This document shows, one piece after another, positions 11,241 through 23,223 of a DNA stretch of 64,000 nucleotides. Source of the stretch: Lineus longissimus (taxonomy: Eukaryota; Nemertea; Pilidiophora; Heteronemertea; Lineidae); the NCBI RefSeq assembly GCF_910592395.1, contig NC_088311.1, forward strand, positions 19,534,501-19,598,500. Reading direction: 5' to 3'. The notes below the pieces were generated by a model, which saw only the letters and a list, made by a program, of their open reading frames with translations, ran no database searches and was not told the DNA's origin. Made by a program: the position numbers and the translations under genes. Numbering within the stretch: the stretch's first letter is position 1; the number at the start of each line of letters is the position of its first letter.

Positions 11241-11410
11241 TTAAAGGGGGACTATAGGCAGGAGGAGCTCGGGGTCAGATTGGTCATCTTCATCGCACCT
11301 TATATCCTCGCAACCATTGCAAAACAAAGTGTGTTACTGGTATGCATCTTGCACGTACAGTGCGCATAACAGAAGGGATGTCAATTGTGACTAGAACTGT
11401 GGAATGTTCT
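11241..11410 (+). mobile_element. TTAA-type MITE, family 2, left part
   Basis: It starts TTAAAGGGGGACTATAGGCA, followed by GAGCTCGGGGTCAGATTGG, and includes GGGATGTCAATTGTGAC near 11375, the internal block also found in the copy at 1100-1260. The inverted right end is not visible, so the copy is truncated or diverged. Confidence 0.55.
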
Positions 11411-12316
11411 CATATGACGGCCCGACGATCAGTCAGAAGCAAGTCCTCCATCTGAATAGCATTTTACACCATATTTCCTCTTGATCTGGAAGTTCATCAC
11501 CCCAGCGTGTTTGCCTTGTTATGAATGCTCGCAATTCATAAACCTGGATGGAGTGGATCGTCCATAACTTGTGACACAGGCATCATAAACAATAAACATC
11601 ATATTTACATATACTTCTAACTTGTTAGCCAAGTTAAACGCATGTAGCTTCCACCATGGTTTTCTAAGCTTCCATCAGTACACAACTGATATATTACACC
11701 AATTGACAGAAAATTTGGAATTCATAGTTGAAATCAACAAGGACAGGTGCAGATGTGCACTTTTTTGCACAGAACCTGTTTTTAGAAGTAATGCAGGTTA
11801 TCATGCTTATATACAGCGAGATTGCGATTGATATAAAAAACAACACTACAACGTTGTATAAAATAGATGACGTTTCGGATATTTTGATTCCTTTTTCAAA
11901 GTCAGTGAGATTGCGATCAGCATCCCAGACAAGGCTACAGTAGAATCAGCGAGGGTCCAGGCAAAATAGCTCATTTTGGCATCAAAACACCAATCGGGGA
12001 CCCATGCCTGACTGTTAAACTATTCAATAGTATATCACTAGCAGAAGATGAGACACAGTTTACATTTGGTAACCAAGACTGACACATCTTTATCAAATGT
12101 GATTAGATTGACATTGGACGATTGGCAACCATCGATGCAATTACAACTAAGACCACTTCATATTGGCAATATTGAAAAATCAAATATTATGCTTGCGATC
12201 GGACTAAAGTCTTAGTCATGGCTGAGACAGCTACTGCCTGTTGCTAAGTAGCCTGGAAGGAAATATCACCAGTCTAAGTTATCTGAAGACTGTTATTGAG
12301 AAGTCTGGATTAGGTA

Positions 12317-12502
12317 CAGTGGAACCTCCCTTAATAGCAGATACCTCTCTATTAGGACAACCTCTCTATAAAGGACACTACATGTAGTTTCGGTCCCAAA
12401 GTGATGGTTTCCAATTAATTTGACCTCCCTAATGAGGATACCACTCTATTGAGGACAGCACTTGTCAGTCCCGAGGGTGTCCTTGATAGAGAGGTTCTAC
12501 TT
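12317..12502 (+). mobile_element. Tigger/pogo-like MITE (TA target), copy 1
   Basis: The left end CAGTGGAACCTCCC follows a TA; the right end is GAGAGGTTCTAC. The inside carries repeated CTCTCTATT(A)AGGACA and CCCGAGGGTGTCC blocks in the same order as in the copies at 18503, 27251 and 43601. Termini of the form CAGTRGAACCTC with a TA target are like those of pogo/Tigger elements of the Tc1/mariner superfamily. It is too short to encode a transposase. Confidence 0.7.
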
Positions 12503-14346
12503 CCATATCTGGAAACTTGGAAGGTTAGTCTCTGGGTTCAGAGCCCTGGACACGTCCCTGCCCAAGGTGCACCGTAGCCTTGTCTTCTTGCAAGAAGCTC
12601 AATGATTGAATGCTCGAATCAGAAGGGTTAACGGTCAATGATGCCATGCATAATTAGATCACAAGACTGAATCCCCAGAGACAAAAGCTATGACTTATAC
12701 CAACGGGATTGTCTCCCCACGACATCAAATCCATGCCGAAGCAGCAATAACACAACAAGATTTTGATTCATTTGATACCATCTTTAAACAAGTGGTTTGA
12801 GTCAAATTATTCTCACACAGCGATACTTGATAATACCCTAAGGGACTGCAGAATGATGAAATGACCCATCACCATGTGTTGAGCAAGACTCATCCGTTTC
12901 GGATTACGACTTGTCAAATCGTATCACCACAGATTTCACAGCGGTGAATTTTCAATAAATGGTAATAAATGTAATTTTGAAGTGTGACATAATGTGAGAT
13001 GTCAAGCTAAACATGCTAAAGAGAGAAGAGGCTACATTTCAAGATGATGACTCCTCAACTCAACAGGTCTGCACTAGGACCTTTCTCTGTGCCCTCAACA
13101 TCTTTTCTTATGCACTAACAAATCAGTCAGGAACTATTGCGGCATTGGGATGTAACATCCCGATTGGAAAAACCTCCCGATTGCCAACTATGATTCACGA
13201 AAAGCCTACAACAGCATTATTTACCTCTTTGATGCTGCTTCAAAACCATTTCCTTAGAGAGCCGAGTGGATTCTAGAGTCAGCAATATATTGTGATCTTG
13301 CAGAACTCTTCTGTAAGTTTTGTTATATAAATATGTACTCAACTTGTCAATAACGGGAGATGCTGAAAGTAGTGCCTTCGGGTGGGCCACTTAAGTTGTT
13401 TGGATGTGAGGAGTCTTTATCAAGAAGATGCTGGAGTCAACTAACAAACCATTGAACTGAAAGTGCCACAGAGGGGGGATGAAGTGGCAGAGACGTTTTT
13501 CAGCATCTTCGAGAACTTCCTAAGGATTCTGACAAAGTCTCACTTTTTCTTCTCCTTCTCTGTTAGAGATTTTTGAGACGCAGACTAGACCGTCGGGCCA
13601 TTTTTGGTAACGAAGTCAACTGTCCTAGAAATTTCCACCACAAAACCCAAGAGGTTTGTGGTCAGGGCGGTGTCCTTTAGCCCTCTCTATTCGTCAAAGG
13701 GGAAAGTCTAAACAAACTCTGAAGGTCTACAGTTTTACCTCTCCTGGGAGCTATCAACAAGGGATCGGAGCCATGACAAGAAGTGCAATACTGTGCGATT
13801 AACCAAGACGACACTGCATGGCACTTCAAGTTATATTGCTTCTGCGTGCATCAAACAAGGTTACTTATGGACACAACAGTAACTACTGACCATCATGTGC
13901 AAAATGACTATGAGTATCGAGCAAGCAAGCTCTACATCATGTTGAGTGCTTGCTTCCTCTTTCTCTATTTACACAGTTGTTCTGCGAGGTAGACGTCTTT
14001 TCTCAACCGTTCCTTGCCGTACATTTTACCCGGGCCTGACCTCGACCTCGACCTTTTGAAAATACAAGTATTGTTATTTCTTTCTGGAGCTAGGGCTGTC
14101 TGTGAGGCTCTCTCTCCCCGGGGAGTAGTGCCCTATGAACCCACCAGGTATCGTAAGGGGCAAGACCAAACGAGCGGCTGTTCATCAAAATACGAAGATG
14201 TGCTTTAATAACCATGATGAAGAAAAGATGAATTGGATAATTATGAAAAATTTATAATCAGGTGGAAAGGACGATCAATCAGAAAAATCCCATCAACGAA
14301 CCTGAATCAAGCATCCCATTACTAACACTTACCAGTTAACAATTTC
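12503..14346. other. Non-coding DNA, nothing assigned
   Basis: No supported gene. Several frames of 60-90 codons (for example at 13013-13276) have no splice or motif support. AATAAATGGTAATAAATG at 12955 is AT-rich sequence without a recognisable transcript upstream. Confidence 0.4.
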
Positions 14347-14676
14347 AGACGGTCTTCAACTCCGTAGACGATCATATTCTTGGTAGAATTTCTTATACTT
14401 GGTAGGCAGTCTTATACTTGGGAAGACAGTCTTATACTTGGTAGACAGTCTTATACTTGGTAGACAGTCTTAAACTTTGTAGACAGTCTTATATTTGGAG
14501 ATGGTCATATTCTTTGTAGACGGTCTTATACTTTGCAGGCAGTCTTAAACTTGGTAGACAGTCTTATATTTTGGTAGACGGTCTTATACTTGGTAGATGG
14601 GTAGACTTGTACTGGGTAGACTGTCTTATATTTGGGGGACAGACTTTATTTGGTAGACGGTCTTTGTCTGTTGGTA
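14347..14676. repeat. 19-bp minisatellite, about 17 units
   Basis: Units follow AGACAGTCTTATACTTGGT with variants (AGACGGTCTTATACTTTGC, AGATGGTCATATTCTTTGT). The array starts with diverged units next to a donor-like ACTTACC (minus strand) at about 14326-14332 and ends near TTGGTAGAATTGC. Period 19 is not a multiple of three. Confidence 0.85.
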
Positions 14677-14762
14677 GAATTGCTCATGACATTGTCTTGC
14701 ACAGCTTAAAGCAGGACTTTGTACGGGAGCTAGGGAGTCAAATTGGAAGTATCCACCAACAG

Positions 14763-14873
14763 GGTTCGATTCAGCGGTGCAATGATCACATTCCTCTTTC
14801 AAGCATTGCAAACAATGACAATGACGACGGACAACATATTCTGTGCCGTAAGAAAAGCTTACATCTCATAGAG
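14763..14873 (+). CDS. Weak exon candidate
   Basis: ATCCACCAACAG could be an acceptor and CATAGAG followed by GTGAGC a donor, bounding 111 bases. One frame (beginning GSIQRCNDHIPLSSI) is open through the donor; a second, reading VRFSGAMITFLFQALQ, ends at a TAG just before it. The start also contains GGTTCGATTCA, a tRNA B-box-like string, so an old SINE is an alternative. No family recognised. Confidence 0.18.
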
Positions 14874-15284
14874 GTGAGCTAAGGATGGTAGACTAGGCTA
14901 ATGGGTTAACTCTTGGAAAGTGTGAATGACTTAAAACAACACAGGTTGGAAGTTTTTTCCAAAGAAGATGTCAAGAAGTTATGCAGTGATTAGGTAAAGC
15001 ATGTGTGTAGGTAATGATACATAGCTATCAGATGCTGTTACTATTGTGGGGCAATAAATCAAGGGCTAAGTGCCCCAGGTTTTTAGCCCAGGCTGAGTGA
15101 GACCTTAAGGTAGGCGGTAATCACTCTAATGCGTTTATTGTAGGCTTCATTTATATATTCATCAATAAGCACATCCTTGTTTTCAGTCAGGTATGATATG
15201 AAAGAAATTGACATGTGGTATTGCCTAACTATCATGAGATGGCCCCTGTTTTTCAGCAAAGAGAGATCTCAAAGGCCTTTGCCC

Positions 15285-15352
15285 TTCATATTTAATCATG
15301 GGTCAGGAAAATAGAATTGCAGTTATACACAATGCCGCAGTGCAGTTGTTAT
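15285..15352 (-). mobile_element. TTAA-type MITE, family 1, internal fragment
   Basis: CAGGAAAATAGAATTGCAG followed by TTATACACAATGC is the inverted form of the right inner part of the full copies at 22364 and 32678. No terminal TTAA is preserved. Confidence 0.55.
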
Positions 15353-15913
15353 GCAGTAGGATTTGTATATCTTTCGACACAACGACAATGCTGGCATTTA
15401 TATTTAGTACGTAATGCAATTCGGAAATTTCAAATTCAAATATAAATCACTGATTTCTTAGGAACAGTGTAGGCAGAACTTTTCTTCCACCATGTCCACT
15501 GTAGAAAAATATTAAGAGGGAAAGAGGAGGGGTCAAGTGTAACTGGTTGCTTAATACCCCCAGTAGAAAGTGCTGATTCGAAGATTTTGGCCAGCTGAGC
15601 TGAAGCCCACATGTTTGTACATCCATAGATAACTTCAAGAAATCTGAGAATCTGAGTTTAGTAAGTCGATTGATTTAGTTTGACAGCATGTCTCTATTCC
15701 CGTGCTCCGATGCCTGATGATAAGATGATGTCAAATAGAGTGGCACTTCATGTTGAAAACAGCGCAAGTTAACCCATTTCTCTCGGCATGCTCAAGGATG
15801 ACACGCCTATGGGTCAGGAAGTACACTATGGTACTAAATGCGAGTAAGTTTATCACGCTGATGTTGTCTTGAGTGGTTGGCGGCCATAGTGGGTATTAGA
15901 TACTGCTCAAATC

Positions 15914-16471
15914 ATGACACAAGCAAAAACTGTTATCTGTGAGTATCATCCCTTAAATGCCAACCGCACATATAGACCAGATCACGGCGCTGTCATTCAA
16001 ATCACCCACTTTTTTTTCTGCTCAGCCCAACCAAACCAGGTTAGCCATCAGTTAGCTATTCATGAACACTTTCCGTCTCTATTCTTAATCCCTGTCCTTC
16101 CCTCATTTCAAAATAGGTTTTCCCAATCCATATGTTACCATTTCATTCAGTATCTCACTTCATGTAGTATTGAGGAAGTTGTCGCAAAACAGACAAGCGG
16201 AGAGGCAAAAGGATTTCTAGTTTGTGTCTGTTGGGATCTGCAATGCATCAGAAAAGATTGTGAGTCACAAATTGTGTGTTCAAGTGCAAGTGCACAGCAC
16301 TTGACAAAGGGCTCCTCGTCACGCCTTGTCCTACACTCAATCCTGACCAATGGTGTTAAGTGGTCAGCAAGAGTGCTGTCAACATTGGTCAAAGCTATTG
16401 GTTTTTGTCCAGAGAAAACCCAAGGCGACAATGCTGTACAACTCATATTCCCATGTTCATCATATTTGTAA
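15914..16471 (+). CDS. Uncharacterised 185-codon open reading frame
   Basis: An ATG-started frame, MTQAKTVICEYHPLNANR onward, ends at TAA after SSYL. It is the second-longest non-repeat frame. The product is rich in S, Q, H, F and C with no recognised domain; a minus-strand frame of 99 codons overlaps it at 16147-16446. The frame is longer than expected by chance but not decisively so. There is no promoter or polyadenylation evidence. Confidence 0.15.
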   Translation: MTQAKTVICEYHPLNANRTYRPDHGAVIQITHFFFCSAQPNQVSHQLAIHEHFPSLFLIPVLPSFQNRFSQSICYHFIQYLTSCSIEEVVAKQTSGEAKGFLVCVCWDLQCIRKDCESQIVCSSASAQHLTKGSSSRLVLHSILTNGVKWSARVLSTLVKAIGFCPEKTQGDNAVQLIFPCSSYL

Positions 16472-18332
16472 TTTCGTCACATCTCCATGTCTTCAGAAAT
16501 AAATGCAAAATATCTTTCACTGAAGCCTTGTTCATGTTGTCAGAGGAAACACGACTACATTCTCTAGGAGATATCTTCTCCAAATATTTTGAAGCCAGTG
16601 CCAGAGCAGTGCACGGCATGCAGTACTTCAGCACAATTAGCTCTCTAAATATTTACTCTAGATGAAAGAATAACCAGATAGGCCTACTTATATTTTCTAA
16701 TATTGAGAATTCGTCTTAACCGAATACTAGGCCGACCCTGGCCAGCCTGGGTTTTTGCAAGTTCCCACAGCAGCAAGCATGGCGAAAGCGACAAATGCAT
16801 TCCCTGCATCCCCTCACCTAATTACCTGAAAATAGTTGCACCTAATTACCAGCTTGAAAACAGTTGGAAAGCTTACACCGACTGCAGATGAAAGTGACAA
16901 ATTCAACTCCTACTAAAGAAATGAGGAAACTGTAGACCTTTAATACTAAAACCTTCTATTCCTTTAACTCTTTCACTTAACCACACCCGGTATATACCGT
17001 CCGTGCTCTGCGTACTACTGGCCCCGCAGTAATCCATACTGCTAAATTTTCATTGAACAATGGCACACTTTTTGTCAATTGATGACCGTTTTTTGGGCTG
17101 TGATCAAGGATTGTAAACCCGTTCCGTAATATCAAACAAAACAACATAACCAAACAGTTGTGTCTCTAAACTAAGTGAGTGATGGATCAGAGAGAGGATG
17201 ATGGCTTTGATAACTGCAGCCAGATTCACCTTACCTGCAGACATACCTGACCAGGTTTCCTTTGATCTAAGGCACCAAGACTAGCTCAAAGCCATGATGA
17301 AGGGAACTTGATGTATTGCAGTCAGAATCCACGCAGGCATGGAACTACTCTTGACCTAAAAGAACCCCCTTTAGCAAAGGATATTTACAACTGCAGACTT
17401 CTGTTGCAAAAAGCCATAAACAAGTAAACTGAAGGTTGAGTTATTGCCAATTAAAGATGTATAGTCATTTTACAGTTCAATATCGGGTTTATCGAGATTT
17501 GAAATTGTTAGACTGAAATTAGTTTAAAGAGGCCATTCGTGTTCACTGTGAATTCCCCAATGAATAGTTTTCAACCGAGTCTCTCCTTTTTGACCCTTTA
17601 ACCCCTTACTTTTTAAACTACAGCATGCAACAGACGCTTCTTGCCTTTTTCGATGACAGGGCTCTGCATCATTAAGTGCTACATTGTTCATCACATCTGG
17701 ATTTTTTAGGGCATTTCACCAAAGGGCAGATATCTTAGCATCTGCCACCAAATGTGATACCTCTAGCTTTGTCTGCTTTGGACATGTTGGATTGGAAAAA
17801 CCAATAGAATTTTTGTAATCTTCCAAAACAAACATTTTTACTTTTTTTCAGAAATCTTTACAAATTGCAAATTAAAGTGTAGCGGTACATATTTACATTC
17901 TATTTCGGTTTCATTTCTTCATTTCTTGTTTTACAGATTCCCCACGAGTGCATCCACATCTTGTCTACAAGCTTGTAACTTCACGGTTCCAGTTGCTGAA
18001 GACGTGTAAAACTGGCGTAGTCGTTTAGAGTTGCGTTGAAGGATAACGGCAGCTTGAGTGACAGATACGCAGATAGAATCGCCACAAACTTGAATTTATC
18101 ATCTCAACTTCAAACGGATGCTCGGGTGAATGATACCTTGATAACATCTCGACTTGTTAAACAGGCTATAAAATGATGACTTATTCAGCAAGGGAAGATA
18201 TATTGCTCACAATTAATAGACATCAATATCCCTGCTGTTGTAGTGACTTCATGATTTTGATGGTGAGGGAAAATGTTGGCAGTTCTTTCGATACTGAATG
18301 GTTTCTCAAAATACATCAGACCAATTTTAGGA
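16472..18332. other. Non-coding DNA, nothing assigned
   Basis: No supported gene. A T-rich, acceptor-like tract (TTCTTGTTTTACAG) at 17923-17936 has no coding continuation; the frame beyond it is short. The rest is AT-rich unique-looking sequence. Confidence 0.4.
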
Positions 18333-18405
18333 CAGTGGAACCTCCAATAGTGGACACCTCTCTGTTTTGGACACACTCTCTATTAGGGACGCTGATTAAG
18401 TTCTA
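18333..18405 (+). mobile_element. Tigger/pogo-like MITE, left-end fragment
   Basis: CAGTGGAACCTCCAATAGTG, then CTCTCTGTTTTGGACACACTCTCTATTAGGGAC, matches the first 60-70 bases of the family and then stops. It lies about 100 bases left of the fuller copy at 18503. Confidence 0.6.
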
Positions 18406-18502
18406 AAATTATTTCAGTGGAATTTGGGATGAACAGTAGACTACATCAGGATTTAGCAAAAATTGCTTACCAGAAATCGGAAATAACTTCGACCAATTCT
18501 GA

Positions 18503-18692
18503 CACATTGGAACCACCAATGGCGGACACCTCTCTATTCAGGACACCTTCTCTATTATAGGACACTGTCACGTAGGTCCCAAATTGGTTGTTTCCATTAA
18601 ATTGACCTCCATATCTAATCAGCAAGGACACCTCACATTTAAGGACAGCACTTGTCAGTTCCGAGGGTGTCCTCAATAGAGAGGTTCTACTG
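18503..18692 (+). mobile_element. Tigger/pogo-like MITE, copy 2
   Basis: The left end CATTGGAACCACC is degenerate; the right end GAGAGGTTCTACTG is followed by TA. CTCTATTCAGGACACC, GTCCCAAATTGGTTGTTTCC and CCGAGGGTGTCC match the other copies in order. Confidence 0.7.
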
Positions 18693-21600
18693 TATTTCAT
18701 TTTGATTTAAGACGTACTAATGCTCTGTAAATGAAACAGTTTGTTGTCGGGAATACCAATGATGTGCGAACAGAGTGCGCAGATAATGGACTACCCAGTC
18801 GGCGGCATTCGAATGTTGGTACATTTAAGGTGGAACGAACACTGATTTCAACTTAAACTGACCATGGAAACCTGTGTATTTTGTACCTCAATGCACACGG
18901 CCTCAGTGAATTCCCACCGGAACGGATTTTCTACCAAGATGAAGAAACAAAATCTGATTGTTGAAACTTATACATCACGGCAAATATGTGAACAACGACC
19001 TTCAACCGTGGTTTAATTTGGTGTACTCAAATTTGGAGTTAGCTTAGGAAGTCCCCTACTGCTTTTGCTAGGTATTACACATAGTTCTCTCTGGAAAGCT
19101 TTGCAGTACAGATAAACAAGCAAAATTTAGAGAAAATTACCGTATTCTTGGAGTTCTTCTGGAGAGGTGGGCCAGGCTTATGAGAAAGCAAGATGGGAGG
19201 GAAGATACACCATGCGCACCTGTCAATTTTAATGATGTATTTTACAGGCCTGGCTGTTTATGTTCATTGCATAATGAGATCAAACAAACTGGAAGCCAAA
19301 AAACAGATGTGATCTCAGCTCCACGTGGCAGAAATTCGGTAAATGTAAAGTTTTGAAATTTGTGAGATATTCAAAATCAAAATTGTACAATCTTTTTTGC
19401 GTCACCCAGTAGTACCAATACCTAATTCACTCGATTCTCCGTTGATATGAAATCCTATTGCAATGAGACGCCTGTCAAATGTTTCGTGTCACTTTTGGTT
19501 CATTCCTCCTCAAGTGCAATATAATTATTCTGGGTACATATAACTCATATCCTCTCCGCATTTGGGAAAATGGGCGACTAACGAGTTGGTACAGTATGTA
19601 TTAGAAGTGTAAACATGAGTAGGAATGCGGCAATATGAACACAGGATATTACAATCTCAGGCAGGCAATCAGAAGCGCCACTCAAAGATGGGGGCTAGGA
19701 ACAGCGGCAAAATCACGAGTGGGACAAAACATTGGGAGCGTAATGTTTTTGGGATTCAGGTTTCAAAAGTATGGAAATATTATACTTCAGCATATGAAGG
19801 AACTTTCAGAGAATTTTCATTTTCAGGCGGCCATTTTGGATTTTGGAGGCCATTTTGAATTTAAGGCAGAATGAAGGGTTATTTCAAAGAGTACGTTATC
19901 ATAAAACAACAGACCTTGACTGAAATACAACAAGAGACTTTCAAATATGACTTTCGAGGAAAACATTTCCTCATTGGTGACAAGTTAGTATATTTCATTA
20001 GCCATATGACGTCTAAAAAACAAGGTCATTTTCTGAGATTGCTGTTTACAGAGATACAAAATATGGTAAAGTATCCTCTAATGGGAAGTGAACATTATAT
20101 GGTAGGATTACAAATAAAACAGTTTTCCTATTTTTTTCACTTCCAATGTTTACCGCACTGTTCCCAATTATGCCTGGGTGTAATGTATCTGTCCCACACT
20201 GCACATATCAATAAGAAGACAGGGAAATAATGGACAAATTGAAATTTACTTCAAAACCTTTGAGGCCGCTGAAACAACTCTTTTGGCACAACACCACAAA
20301 ATTACGCCAAGCTTGTTAGAATTGCTCAATCAGCACTGGCTTATCCTGAACAGTGTTAAGTAAATGGTTTCAGTTTTAGCCAAATTGTACATTTTCTAAA
20401 ATATCCTAAAAGTACATCGCAACCCTGAAAGGGTTAACGTCGCACAGACAAGGGGATGAGCCATCACAGGGCAAAGAGATTCTGTAACCAATTTTCAAAG
20501 GCTGCATCCGACAGTTATCAACACTTTACATTGTGACAGTGTCCTTTGGCATTTCTGAGAGGTGACCATCAGTAGAAGTGACAATATGAAGAGGGTGAAC
20601 CCTGTACCGTGTTGACATTAGCGTCTGTCTGATTGTAATCCTGATGGTGTTGAAGAGAAAGTACAAATAGTTGTGGATGACACCACAGATTCAACTGTCC
20701 TCTTCCATTGATCTTACAATTAACCCTTCATGGACTGACAGCAATGTTACTTTTAGAACTGCCATGTTATTTATTGTTGTCAAGTGAATTATTCTAAATC
20801 TCCAACCTTTATAAACTGGACTGCTCATTGGTGCTTCTTTTAACTTACCTGAAAAATAGTAAGAGTGACAAAAATTGGAATATTGCAAAATTATGTTCTG
20901 ATAATGAAGATTTCAATTTATGCAAAAAAAGTCCTGAAATAAAAATGCTATTGTGTAAATACATGACATAACCATTTGATTTGAGATGTTAGAACATGTC
21001 CAACTCTTGCACCAAGTCCAGCCCAATATGTCATGATATAATGTAGATGAAACCGATATTATACTGGTGACCTTAAATGTTTTCAGACACATGAAATTGA
21101 CAGCTGAGATGATCTGAACTGACAAAGTCAAACTTAATTGATGGATGAGGAGAGCTGAGGGAAACTGGATCCAGTACAGTGCCATAAACTCGCCATACAG
21201 GCCACTAAACCCTGATCAATAGGTTCACTCCCCTTAGGACCACTGACATACTTTTACTTCAATATGCTTGGTAACCTTAACCAACCCAAAATCCTTTTTT
21301 CTTTAAGGGGCGCGAGTCAAAATAAGCCTTTAGCAATTTTTATCCCAATTATGCCTATAAATCTGAAACACGACGGAAAACTAAATGCCAAATCGCCAGT
21401 CGATGGAATGCCGCACGATGAATATTCTAATAAGGGTACCCAAACTCCTCGTCAAATTTCAAAGGGTTGCCCTTATGAGAGAGGGCGTCCATCTATGCTT
21501 CTTACCTTCACAATCCAAATTTCTCAATCACACACATAATATTCCTTCTGAACAATAAAATCCAACAGCTCTGCAGGAAGGTGGATGACAACCTACATCT

Positions 21601-21984
21601 CTTGGAAATGCACATCAAAGTGTCTCAAATACTACGTCTACATATGTTATCCTCGAGCAGACGAGGAAAAACGATCTACTTAGCTGTGTCAAGTATGCCA
21701 CTTCTCACCAGGGTAACATTATAAGCACATGCCTGGTACATATGAGGAAAGGGAAAAAAATTAACCTCTGGAAAAATTTAAAGTTGCGCTGTAGTCAATT
21801 AAACGCTCACACAATAAGAATTATGATACATGGCCTATTTTCATGAAGGTACTGGTTATTGAACTCCCTTGTACATCATTACATGTATAAACATTACTTC
21901 ATATTACTAGTGTCACGGGACCTTTAAAGAACTCGGTAAAGCACCACGAAAACTGGTGATTTAAACTGCAGCAAACCTGCAATT
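18693..21984. other. Non-coding DNA, nothing assigned
   Basis: No supported gene. A paired GGCGGCCATTTTGG and GAGGCCATTTTG motif lies at 19825-19858. A frame of 119 codons (19871-20230) and one at 21264-21539 show no motif. An acceptor-like ATTTTTCAG precedes a minus-strand frame at 20691-20848, with weak support. Confidence 0.4.
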
Positions 21985-22130
21985 ATAATCGCTCCTACCA
22001 AAAGATCTCTTGTCTGCAGGTGAACCGGCAATCACTGGGGTTGATATTGATTGCAGATTGCTGCAATCACCAACTTTTGTTGCAGGCAATTGCGATACCC
22101 ATCGCAAATGAGCGATTTCTGTTGCATGGA
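21985..22130. mobile_element. Dispersed repeat family E, copy 2
   Basis: AAAAGATCTCTTGTCTGCAG then GTGAACCGGCAATCACTGGG aligns with 6835-6990. AAAGATC...CTTGTCTGCAGGT also matches the right arm of the palindrome at 29279-29340. Several CTGCA/TGCAG and GCGAT/ATCGC inversions lie inside. Confidence 0.45.
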
Positions 22131-22363
22131 ATCATGAGTGCAGGTCGCAGTGATTTAAATCGTTTGTTTGCGGGGCTCTTAAGGATTCAATATTGTGCAC
22201 CTTTATCTGTCAAATGCCTGTAAGATGTCAAATATTCAACAAAGACACTTGAGAGGATTAATCTCGAAACGTCATCTCCCTACCTGTGCATAAAAGTCTT
22301 GAAAGTTTCATGCAGAATCATTTTTTGTCCCCATTTATTTGCCACAACTTCATAACTAGGCCT

Positions 22364-22621
22364 GTAAAGGTGAGGCCAACGCCGTTCATAAAAATTTGAA
22401 ATTTGTAATTGAATTTGAAATATTCCAATTGTGTTAATCCAACTGTATATAAAATAATTATTGCCATTATGTAGACATATATATATATACTATGAATACC
22501 ATGTTCCAGCAAATTCGAATGCATAATAACTGCACTACAGCATTGTGTTTAACTGCATTTCTATTTTCCTGGACCACCAGTAATTAAATTCAAATTTTTA
22601 ATGAACGGCACAGGCCTTTAA
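22364..22621 (+). mobile_element. TTAA-type MITE, family 1, near-complete copy
   Basis: Ends pair as inverted repeats: left GTAAAGG...GCCGTTCAT.AAAAATTTGAAATT, right AATTTTTAATGAACGGC...GGCCTTTAA. The right end has an intact TTAA, the left a one-base variant. The inside has TGCATAATAACTGCACTACA, then TCTATTTTCCTGGACCACC, the family's diagnostic block. At about 258 bp it is non-autonomous. Confidence 0.7.
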
Positions 22622-22929
22622 TGCATCATGCACCATTTCACAGAAATATCGCTTGGCGGCGGAACCTATACAAGGATATCTTGTTCGGAAATAAAGGCAT
22701 GATGTTACACTACCTTTGTATCAAACTTGCTAAAAGCATACCAGACTCGTTAGTAAACATGATGCATTACCCATTAACAATAAAAAGCCAAAACACCTCT
22801 TCCTCTTTCTTGCCGTTATGAGACTTATATTGAAAGCCCCATCAATCAGAGTGAAGGAGAGCTTGTAAACCACTTTAAAACCAGACCATTAAGCTTTCAT
22901 ACTTTGAGACAGAAATCCTACTCCTATTT

Positions 22930-23223
22930 CTATTTCCCAGGCAATTTATGGTGAAATTAGGGATCCAATTTATTGCCTGGGAAATAGAAATCAGGGATCC
23001 TACTCCTACCCCTATTACCCAGACCCAGGCAATTTATGTTGAAGTAAGGGATCCTCCGTCCCCTATTTCCCAGGTAATTTATGGTGAAATTAGGGATCCA
23101 ATTTATTGCCTGGGAAATAGAAATCAGGGATCCTACTCCTACCCCTATTTCCCAGACCCAGGCAATTTATGGCGAAGTAAGGGATCAATGGTCCCCTATT
23201 TCCCAGGTAATTTATGGTGAAAG
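22930..23223. repeat. 133-bp tandem repeat, about 2.2 units
   Basis: GTGAAATTAGGGATCCAATT occurs at 22951 and 23084. Each unit contains CCTATTTCCCAGG and its inverse CCTGGGAAATAG, so single strands could fold. It is rich in GGATCC. A + strand frame through the array (22948-23220) is a by-product. Confidence 0.8.

Noticed and set aside
14333-14380. Minus-strand exon reading MIVYGVEDRLKLLT before GTAAGTG
   Set aside because: The whole stretch consists of diverged units of the 19-bp minisatellite, so the peptide is probably a by-product; kept only as a finding about the array edge.
20691-20848. Minus-strand exon after ATTTTTCAG, beginning GKLKEAPMSSPVYKG
   Set aside because: No donor at the other end. 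A similar CAG/GTAAGTTAAA string recurs at 33.75 kb, which suggests a repeat and not a splice site.
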